IMG/VR virus record: IMGVR_UViG_3300035228_001909
Location: 1-28,233 of that record
Source: a virus
Strand: one strand, 5' to 3'
DNA length: 28,233 nt
The notes under the pieces are model-generated. The model saw only the letters and a program-made list of their open reading frames with translations, was not told the origin of the DNA and did not search any database. Made by a program: the position numbers and the translations under genes. Positions 13,490 through 20,653 of this stretch are shown piece after piece (the first letter of the stretch is position 1; each line of letters starts with the position of its first letter).

Positions 13490-16020
13490 TGGCGAAAACA
13501 CCAGCATTCGTTAAAGAATTTATTCCATACTCCACGATTAAGCAGAATGAGCTTAAGTGGAGCACATATGCTGCTGCCAAGATTACTGAAAATAAAGTTT
13601 TAATATCTCGTGAATTTGGTTTAGATTTTGATAAGGTATATACTACATTCTTAAGGAATTATAGGAAGCACGAAAAAGACTTCCCTCTTTTTATATTAGA
13701 ACGAGGACAGGAGACAACAAAGAAGGATTATGAAAATATTGAGAAGTATGTATTATTTTTGTGGAAATATTACGTTGTAGATAGACCAAAGACTGTAAAG
13801 AAGGCTAAAGCACCTACGGTTACAAAGGTAAAAAAACCAAAGGTAGAAGAATCTTATGACGAGCAAGATATAGATTCAGATAACCCATATGGTGATGATA
13901 TTGACGATCCCCCAATGATGGCGGAGATGGGCAAATCTAAACCTAAAAAGGGTGGTGCTTTATCAAAACCTAAGGCAACAGTATCTAAAACATATGTTCC
14001 TGCAGGACCTTCAAAAGATGACCTACTTGGGGATGCTGCCGAAAAAATTGATCCAAGGATAGCAGAACTTCTTGGATTGCAGGATGGATTTGATCTTTCT
14101 TATGATGATTATCTTACTATTTTAAAGGAGTGGCAAGTAGCTGCTCGACTTAAAAACAGTGCGATATCAACTGAAGATTCCATGTTGATTGATGAAGAGA
14201 GAAAAAGAGTAAAGAGAAAGACTGGTAAGTTTAAGGTAAATGTAAAGAAGGTCAATAAGCCAACAACAAAGTCAGCTGTAAAACCTGTAAAGGGTGCTCT
14301 TCGTGGTGGCCAAAATCAAGCACAACTTCAGATTGCTCCTGGAAAAGATCCAAAGAAGAAGCGTAAAGCATCTCTTGAGGAGAATGTTGCTGCAATAAAA
14401 AAATCTGTTGAAAAGATATTTAAAGTCCTTGAAGGACAATTTAAGGCAATACAAAAGCAGTCAGATAAAGATAGACGTAACAAGCAGAAGAACAAAAGAT
14501 CTAAAAAAGAAGATAATTTAGAAGGAATTCGTCAAGGAATGATGAATCAAGCAAGGAAACTTGCTGCCCCTACGTTTGATTTATTAGATAGAATATTTAA
14601 GTTTATTGGAACGGTTTTGCTCGGAAGAGTAATGATCAAGTTGCTTGATTGGTTGGCAGACCCCAAGAATAAAGATAAAGTTGTAGCACTTGGAAAGTTC
14701 TTACAAGACTGGTGGCCAGTATTATTAAGTGCATTTGTTTTATTTGCAACTCCACTAGGTACATTGATTAGAAGTGTTCTTGCAGGTGTGGTGAAACTAT
14801 CCCTGTTTATGGCAAAGAAGGCCATTCCTGCTCTTGCTGCATTTGCTGCAAAAAACCCTCTTGGAGCAGCAGCCGTTGCAACGGTCGCTGTTGTTGGTGG
14901 CGGAGCATTTCTTGCTTCTCAAATGAATGATTCTGAGAGAGATGATGCAAATGCAAAGGACGATAAATCAACAGTAACTCCTGCAGAAACTAAGGCAACT
15001 GGACAAATGCCTTCTGGATCTCAGTTAATGGGAGAGCAAACACGACAGAGGGGATTCAATGCGTTCTCTGGTGGAGGTAAAATTCCAAAAAGAACTATGC
15101 CTTCTGGCGGAAAGGTAACACAATCCACTGGTAAGAGAGTTAGTGGTGCGGGAAAAGACACTCAGATGATTGTTGCCCAACCTGGTGAAATTGTCATGTC
15201 TAAACCAGCAGTTGATAAGTTTGGAGCACCATTCCTACTTAATCTTAATAAGATGGGTGGTGGAACTAATAAACCAACGTTTAGTAAATTCGGTGACCTT
15301 CAATTCGCTCAAGGTGGCGGTGTTGTTGGTCAGGATTTTGACACGGAAAAAGTGATGCAAACTTTGAGGGACTGTTATATTACTCCCACTGAATTTGGAC
15401 CTCCAGGACCTAATAATCCAAGAATTCAAAACGTAACGAATTGGCTTTATGGAACAGGAGAGAAACTGAATACTGCAGGATTAGATGAATTCCAGGTCGA
15501 GGATTTGAAGAGTGCGAAGAGGAGTTATCCTAAGATAGATCTGAATAGAAGAAGAAAGAATCCTCTCGGTGCTAACCCTGAACAGAAGAAGGAAGAAGAG
15601 AAGAAGAAGGCCAAGGCAAAACCCAGACCGATGGGTCGCTCTGCAGCGAAGATGAGAATGGAGGCGAAGAAGGGGGAAGAAACTGCAATTGAACCACCTT
15701 CTTCTGGCAATAAGGTTTCATCAGCAGCGGCAGCAGCACCAATTAATGGTGTTATCCCAAAGGCATCAAAACCACCAAAACCAACAACTGTTAAACCTGC
15801 TCCTGCAATGTTGGGTAAAGGTAATTTGCCTCCCACTCCAGAACCACCACAACCTAAAATTAATGTTATAAGTGCATCTACTACATCTGGTGCTGGAGGA
15901 CCTAAATCTGCTCCTGGGTCTACTGGTGCTAGGGATTTGCCTACAGATTTTGAAGCATTCTATCAAACAGAAATGAGAATGATGATGCTTGCAATCTATG
16001 GAATTACTGAGGTAGAGTGA
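13489..16020 (+). CDS. 29: Tape measure-type protein (gp29-like)
   Basis: An 843-aa protein directly after the gp26/gp51 pair, where T4-like phages and chaperone-tape measure operons place the tail length determinant. Residues 1-100 are structured. Residues 100-290 are Lys/Pro-rich linker. Residues about 294-350 are a basic coiled-coil (SLEENVAAIKKSVEKIFKVL). About 371 begins FIGTVLLGR, followed by hydrophobic segments to about 485 (AAAVATVAVVGGGAFLAS). About 562 has AQPGEIVMSKPAVDKFG, a phrase common in tape measures. The end is Pro/Ala-rich before a C-terminal amphipathic helix. It likely spans the tail lumen and may insert in the host membrane. It shares its central module with the next gene. 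Confidence 0.7.
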   Translation: MAKTPAFVKEFIPYSTIKQNELKWSTYAAAKITENKVLISREFGLDFDKVYTTFLRNYRKHEKDFPLFILERGQETTKKDYENIEKYVLFLWKYYVVDRPKTVKKAKAPTVTKVKKPKVEESYDEQDIDSDNPYGDDIDDPPMMAEMGKSKPKKGGALSKPKATVSKTYVPAGPSKDDLLGDAAEKIDPRIAELLGLQDGFDLSYDDYLTILKEWQVAARLKNSAISTEDSMLIDEERKRVKRKTGKFKVNVKKVNKPTTKSAVKPVKGALRGGQNQAQLQIAPGKDPKKKRKASLEENVAAIKKSVEKIFKVLEGQFKAIQKQSDKDRRNKQKNKRSKKEDNLEGIRQGMMNQARKLAAPTFDLLDRIFKFIGTVLLGRVMIKLLDWLADPKNKDKVVALGKFLQDWWPVLLSAFVLFATPLGTLIRSVLAGVVKLSLFMAKKAIPALAAFAAKNPLGAAAVATVAVVGGGAFLASQMNDSERDDANAKDDKSTVTPAETKATGQMPSGSQLMGEQTRQRGFNAFSGGGKIPKRTMPSGGKVTQSTGKRVSGAGKDTQMIVAQPGEIVMSKPAVDKFGAPFLLNLNKMGGGTNKPTFSKFGDLQFAQGGGVVGQDFDTEKVMQTLRDCYITPTEFGPPGPNNPRIQNVTNWLYGTGEKLNTAGLDEFQVEDLKSAKRSYPKIDLNRRRKNPLGANPEQKKEEEKKKAKAKPRPMGRSAAKMRMEAKKGEETAIEPPSSGNKVSSAAAAAPINGVIPKASKPPKPTTVKPAPAMLGKGNLPPTPEPPQPKINVISASTTSGAGGPKSAPGSTGARDLPTDFEAFYQTEMRMMMLAIYGITEVE

Positions 16021-16021
16021 G

Positions 16022-18724
16022 ATGGCTATAAGTTCTCAAAAACTTTTACCTCAGACTGGTGGTGGATCCCTTGCAGTAACGAGACCAACTGCAAATCTTG
16101 TTCCTTATAAGAAACCTCCTGGGGGAGCACTTGCAAAGCAACCTGAGGGTAAAGAGGAAAAGGATTCAAAATCTTCATTAGAAGAGAATGTTGTTGAAAT
16201 TAGAGTAAAAACTAAGAAGATCGAGAAGATTATTGGTCGAACCTTAAAACTCAATAAAAAAACCATGAGGTTTGAGGCGAGACAAAATCAGAAAGATCTT
16301 CGTGAGAAGACCGAGAACCAGAAAGAGAAGAAGTTATCTGGTATTAAGATGCCTCAAGGCATCAGTATTCCTAAGATAGGATTCTTAGAAAGACTTAAGG
16401 ATTTTATAGGAACAGTACTTCTTGGTAGAATATTATATCTTCTTGTTGGATCTGCACCACAACTTTTGGGGTTTCTTAAATTTATTGTTCCTATTGGTAA
16501 ATTTATTGCTGATGTTGTAGGTGGACTTACTGATAAATTAATATCTGCAATTGCATTTGGGTACAGAATAAAAACCAAGGTAGAAGAGGTAACTAAAAAT
16601 TTATTTGGAGATGAAGGACTGAAGAAGTTCAAAGACTTTCAAGGGTTCTTCACCAAATTTATGAATTTGGCATTAATTGCAGTGATGATTGCTGGAACTA
16701 CTGCTTCTGATACTGGATTTGGTAGGGGAAGAGATCGAGGTCGTGGTAGAGATTTAAGTGGTAGACGCGCTAGTAGATCTTCTCAGCAAAGATACCGTAA
16801 AAGATTTGGTGATAAAAAGTATGCTGAACGATTTGGTAGAAGAAATTTAAAAAGATTAACTAAAGGTGAGAGTTTAGCAAAACGTGGAGCTCAGGCATCA
16901 AGAGGGGCTCAGAGTGGAGTACAGAAGTTTGTTCAAAAGGGAGTAACTAAAGTCGCAGGTAAAGCTGTTGGCAAAATTGCGGGTAAGATTCCAATTGTTG
17001 GTCCACTGATTGACTTCGGTGTAAGAGCATTTATCTTCAAAGAACCTCTTGGTAAGGCAGCTGCTGCTGCTGTAGGTGCTGCTGCTGGTCAAGCACTAGG
17101 CACATTCCTTGGTGGTGCCATTGGTGGCATTGTAGGATCTGTTGTACCTTTCATTGGAAATCTACTTCTTGGCGGTGCAGGTGCAACAGTCGGTGGACTG
17201 ATAGGTGGCATTATTGGTGATCAGATTGGTGTCAGTTTATATAATGTTATTGCTGGTAAGGAAGATTCTGGTGCCATTGAAGATGCTTCTATAGAAGCAA
17301 AAGCAAAGGGTGGGGTAGTTGGTGAGGAAGAATATGAAGATGCGAGAGAAAAAAGAGCCAGGAATGCTAGGATTAAACGGATAATGCCTAGTAATGACAG
17401 TCACATGAATACCAATGTGGAGGTCGCAAAAAAAGCAAAAGGTAAAAGTGGCAATATCTTTAATAGATTATTTTCATTTATGGCTAGAAGCGCGGAATCA
17501 GTCACTTCATTTGTGAATCCGTTTAAAAAAATTCAGAGTGCCGTAAAGAATCTTAGGCAGAGTAATAGTAATATTATCAGTAAGATAATGGCACTTGGTG
17601 CTGACCTTATTGCAGGTAAAAAACCAGATAATAAAACAATAAAGGATATTGTTGGATCTTTGGTATCTGCCTTCGATGCTGCTGTTCCAGCGCCGATAAA
17701 CCTAGTTAAGGGTATATTTCAAAAATTATCGCAGGGTGGTTATGTTCTTGAGACCCCTCAGCAACAAAATAAAAGAGTTCGGGATTTAACTAAAGTAGTT
17801 GAACGTAAGTTTTTAACTGATATTACTAGAGATACAACACGTACACTAAATGTAATTAAAGGTATTGAAGGTAAAAAGGAGAGTGATGTTGCTACTGGTC
17901 CTGGTGGTCCTGGTGGAACTGGTCCTATTATTCCTGGGACTAGATTACCATCTTCAGGGGCAACATTAAGTGGATCAAATAAACTTTCAGGATTAACTGG
18001 AAATTCTGGAACTGTTGCTTATGGTGGAAATGCTGGATCTAAATTGGATATTTCTTACAGTCCATTTGCACAATCTGATCTTGATGATCAAGCATCCCGA
18101 GGTGGTATTGTAATTACTTCTGGTAAGGGTTTTAGATCTAGTACCAACTCAGACCATAAAGGATATGATGTTGGTGCAGATAGAGGAACACCAATGTATG
18201 CATATTTGGATGGTGAGGTAACTCATGTAAACAGTGCTTTGGGTAGTGCGGCAGATGCTGGGTATGGTTATTGGGTAGTATGGAAAGATTCTGTACATGG
18301 TGCCTATCATTTCTTTGGTCACTTAGATAGACCTCCTGCACTATCTGTTGGTACTAAATTTAAAGCAGGTGCCTTACTTGCTAATGTTGGTGGATCTGGT
18401 AGTGGTAGTCTAACTGCATATGATCCTCATCTACACTGGGAGATATCTACTTCTGCACCTGCTGCAAATGGTCAATTCAGTAGTTATGTTGATCCTGGTC
18501 AATGGATCAATACTCATGGTGCTAAAAAGAATGCTGCACAAGTTGCAACAAATACACCACAAAATCCTGATGCTGTTGCACAGAATGCAAGTTATGAGCA
18601 GGATGGTACAACTGTTGCAATTATTGAGAAGACTAAAGTTATACGAGTTCCTGTTCAGACCAGTAGAGGAACTAAAATGAGACAGCGAGTAGTTCCTGAT
18701 ACGCAAGTTGTATCACCAACTTGA
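16022..18724 (+). CDS. Second tape measure-like protein with C-terminal M23 metallopeptidase
   Basis: A 900-aa protein related to its neighbour: SLEENVVEIRVKTKKIEKI (from about 51) and DFIGTVLLGRILYLLVG (from about 125). Residues about 335-420 are a Gly/Ala-rich hydrophobic glycine-zipper region. Residues about 690-840 form an M23 (LytM-type) endopeptidase domain with HKGYD (H712, D716), YHFFGHL (H763, H767) and the HLH pair (H803, H805), the expected zinc and catalytic residues. It probably cuts peptidoglycan cross-links during DNA injection, replacing the lysozyme of T4 gp5, which is absent from the gp5-like protein here. It starts one nucleotide after the preceding stop. Whether it measures the tail or rides on the tape measure is unknown. 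Confidence 0.8.
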   Translation: MAISSQKLLPQTGGGSLAVTRPTANLVPYKKPPGGALAKQPEGKEEKDSKSSLEENVVEIRVKTKKIEKIIGRTLKLNKKTMRFEARQNQKDLREKTENQKEKKLSGIKMPQGISIPKIGFLERLKDFIGTVLLGRILYLLVGSAPQLLGFLKFIVPIGKFIADVVGGLTDKLISAIAFGYRIKTKVEEVTKNLFGDEGLKKFKDFQGFFTKFMNLALIAVMIAGTTASDTGFGRGRDRGRGRDLSGRRASRSSQQRYRKRFGDKKYAERFGRRNLKRLTKGESLAKRGAQASRGAQSGVQKFVQKGVTKVAGKAVGKIAGKIPIVGPLIDFGVRAFIFKEPLGKAAAAAVGAAAGQALGTFLGGAIGGIVGSVVPFIGNLLLGGAGATVGGLIGGIIGDQIGVSLYNVIAGKEDSGAIEDASIEAKAKGGVVGEEEYEDAREKRARNARIKRIMPSNDSHMNTNVEVAKKAKGKSGNIFNRLFSFMARSAESVTSFVNPFKKIQSAVKNLRQSNSNIISKIMALGADLIAGKKPDNKTIKDIVGSLVSAFDAAVPAPINLVKGIFQKLSQGGYVLETPQQQNKRVRDLTKVVERKFLTDITRDTTRTLNVIKGIEGKKESDVATGPGGPGGTGPIIPGTRLPSSGATLSGSNKLSGLTGNSGTVAYGGNAGSKLDISYSPFAQSDLDDQASRGGIVITSGKGFRSSTNSDHKGYDVGADRGTPMYAYLDGEVTHVNSALGSAADAGYGYWVVWKDSVHGAYHFFGHLDRPPALSVGTKFKAGALLANVGGSGSGSLTAYDPHLHWEISTSAPAANGQFSSYVDPGQWINTHGAKKNAAQVATNTPQNPDAVAQNASYEQDGTTVAIIEKTKVIRVPVQTSRGTKMRQRVVPDTQVVSPT

Positions 18725-18731
18725 TTAAATA
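18724..18731 (+). promoter_or_regulatory. Possible late promoter motif before the gp27-like gene
   Basis: ATTAAATA differs at one position from NATAAATA, lies at the stop of the preceding gene and is 21 nt before the next ATG. It is followed by TAACCAATAA, which recurs in the cp12 leader. Weak evidence. Confidence 0.3.
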
Positions 18732-18751
18732 CTAAGTAACCAATAATCAAC

Positions 18752-20380
18752 ATGCCCACAGCAAATCTAGCAACGAATTCTGGAAATATATCAAAATTTG
18801 AGATATTTTCTAATAAAATTAACGGCAGCAAAGATATCTCTGCGGGTATAGTTGAATGTGATTACTATGAAAGTATACTTGAACCAACAGTAAGGTTTAG
18901 TGTTCTAGTTATGGATAGTGGACATGAAGTTGCTGGTGGATCAAACGCAGTATCTGCAATCCAATATTTAAAGTTGTCTGGATCAGAGAAGGTTCATGTC
19001 AATATTGAGGATGCTTATGGAAATAAGTTAAAATATGAGGGTGATAATTCTCTTTATATTGAGAAGGTCAGGAATGTTACCTCATCATCGGGAGGACTGA
19101 TATATGTTCTTGATTTATATTCAAGAGAAGCAGTTGCTAATAATTTGGCAGCATGTGAAGTTTATCGTAGATTTGATGGCGAGATCAGTGCCACAGCATC
19201 TACTATCGTTAGTGATATATTAAAGTCTGATAAAAATATTATTTTAGATAATACTTCAAATAAATTAAATGTTGAAGGTAGAGGTAAGGAACCATTTAGA
19301 TTAATTGCAGAGATTGCTACAAGAGGCGTATCTTCTAAGTCGGAAAATAGTGCAGGATATTTATTTTTTGAGACATTTGATGGGTATAACTTTAGATCCA
19401 TTGACAACTTATTTGATGATTCTGACGGAGCAAGATCATATATTTACAATAATAGTACTGAATTGCCTGTAGGATATGATGCAAAGATTGTTAGTTTTAG
19501 TGCCGATCAGAGTATAAGCGTATCCAAAAACCTTAAGTCGGGTGGATATGGAACAGTATTGGAGACATCTAATACTTTCACTCATGTATTTAATCCAAGA
19601 GCAAAAGAGATAACGACGGATGAGCAAAAAGTCCATGGTGGATTAGAATTCCCAGAACTATCCAAGGAATTTTTGGATACGTATCAAAGCGTAGTATCTA
19701 AGAGATTTACAAAACAAGATAATGTTGGCAATCTTCCTACAGGATCTGTAGAAGAGCAAGTAGATCAAGCAACAGAACCAAACTTAAAGTTGGATGAAGT
19801 CATACTGCAGAGTGCTATGACTTACAATAAATTATTCAGTTTGAGTATTACTATTGTAGTTCCAGGTGATTATACTTTGAGGGCAGGTTCAATTGTTCAT
19901 GCGGACTTCCCCCAAAAAGATGCTAATATGGACAAAGGAGATGAATTTGATAAAGAGTTGAGTGGACTTTATATTATTGCTGATATTTGTACCCACTTGA
20001 CACAAAAGAATACATTGACTAAAATGAGATTAGTTAGGGATTCTTACGGTAGACAACCAAATAAAAGCACCCAGATTTCTGGAACTCCTATTGCGATGGG
20101 ACAAGAGAGTCCTAAAGGAATATTTGGTTCTCTACGATCTAATCCATTTTCTGAATTTGGTAATACCGATGCAGAGATTGCAAAGAACTTATCAGCAGAA
20201 GAAAGGGATCTTGTTAACCGATGGAATAGTGGTACTTGGGAACCAAATGGAACCACTGATCGCGGCGGAAATGTTATTGATAGAACAAATTCGGGTAATA
20301 ACAACGGATATGATGTCGATTTAGATGCTGGATATGATGATCCCAACTTCAATCCAGATGATTATCTAGAACGATACTAA
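18752..20380 (+). CDS. 27: Baseplate hub protein gp27-like
   Basis: A 542-aa protein with the N-terminal plan of gp27/gpD-like hubs: ISKFEIFSNKINGSKDIS, IVECDYYESILEPTVRFSVLVMD, IEKVRNVTSSSGGLIYVLDLYS. After a central beta region comes LSGLYIIADICTHLTQKNTL with a terminal MRLVRDSYGR, the usual end of the second tube-like hub domain. The last 100 residues are Gly/Asn/Asp-rich and hydrophilic. T4 gp27 is 391 aa; the extra length is mostly this tail. In T4, the gp27 trimer sits between the tube and the gp5 spike, and the gp5-like gene follows here after cp12. The assignment rests on layout and synteny. Confidence 0.72.
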   Translation: MPTANLATNSGNISKFEIFSNKINGSKDISAGIVECDYYESILEPTVRFSVLVMDSGHEVAGGSNAVSAIQYLKLSGSEKVHVNIEDAYGNKLKYEGDNSLYIEKVRNVTSSSGGLIYVLDLYSREAVANNLAACEVYRRFDGEISATASTIVSDILKSDKNIILDNTSNKLNVEGRGKEPFRLIAEIATRGVSSKSENSAGYLFFETFDGYNFRSIDNLFDDSDGARSYIYNNSTELPVGYDAKIVSFSADQSISVSKNLKSGGYGTVLETSNTFTHVFNPRAKEITTDEQKVHGGLEFPELSKEFLDTYQSVVSKRFTKQDNVGNLPTGSVEEQVDQATEPNLKLDEVILQSAMTYNKLFSLSITIVVPGDYTLRAGSIVHADFPQKDANMDKGDEFDKELSGLYIIADICTHLTQKNTLTKMRLVRDSYGRQPNKSTQISGTPIAMGQESPKGIFGSLRSNPFSEFGNTDAEIAKNLSAEERDLVNRWNSGTWEPNGTTDRGGNVIDRTNSGNNNGYDVDLDAGYDDPNFNPDDYLERY

Positions 20381-20386
20381 TAAATA
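20379..20386 (+). promoter_or_regulatory. T4-type late promoter motif for cp12 and the spike genes
   Basis: AATAAATA fits NATAAATA. It overlaps the stop codon of the gp27-like gene and is 34 nt before the cp12 ATG. It should drive cp12 and the downstream gp5-like gene late in infection. Confidence 0.65.
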
Positions 20387-20408
20387 ACCAATAAGTTAAC
20401 CAATAAGT
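20385..20408 (+). repeat. Tandem 12-bp repeat in the cp12 leader
   Basis: TAACCAATAAGT occurs twice in perfect tandem (20385-20396 and 20397-20408), followed by a degraded third copy (TGACCACCAATT). The first ten bases also occur at 18737-18746 in the leader of the gp27-like gene. The repeat falls at or just after the predicted late transcription start. Confidence 0.8.
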
Positions 20409-20420
20409 TGACCACCAATT

Positions 20421-20648
20421 ATGGAAAACATCGAAAGTCATATTGCCAAGGACAAAGAAATTCTTGACAATCCTCTAATTTCTCCTAATCAACGTCGTCA
20501 TATTGAAGGTGAACTGCACGAACTAGAGGAGTATGCGGAACATCATAAGGCAGAGATTGAAGCGGGAGATCATCATGATCCATCACCGCTAGAACTATAT
20601 TGTGATGCTAACCCATCAGAGCCAGAATGTCTGGTCTACGAGGATTAA
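20421..20648 (+). CDS. cp12: CP12-like Calvin cycle inhibitor
   Basis: A 75-aa protein whose C-terminus (from residue 55, SPLELYCDANPSEPECLVYED) closely follows the CP12 signature, including the Cys pair C61/C70 with eight residues between and the terminal VYED. In cyanobacteria, CP12 under oxidising conditions binds GAPDH and phosphoribulokinase and shuts down the Calvin cycle. Cyanophages carry it as an auxiliary gene thought to divert carbon and NADPH to nucleotide synthesis. The N-terminal half is a charged helix without the first cysteine pair of many host CP12s. It lies between the hub gene and the gp5-like gene with its own late motif. Confidence 0.85.
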   Translation: MENIESHIAKDKEILDNPLISPNQRRHIEGELHELEEYAEHHKAEIEAGDHHDPSPLELYCDANPSEPECLVYED

Positions 20649-20653
20649 TATAA

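Noticed and set aside
14272-14454. Open frames on the minus strand within the tape-measure genes
   Set aside because: These are shadows of long plus-strand genes with biased Lys/Ala codons. They have no SD and no recognisable protein features.
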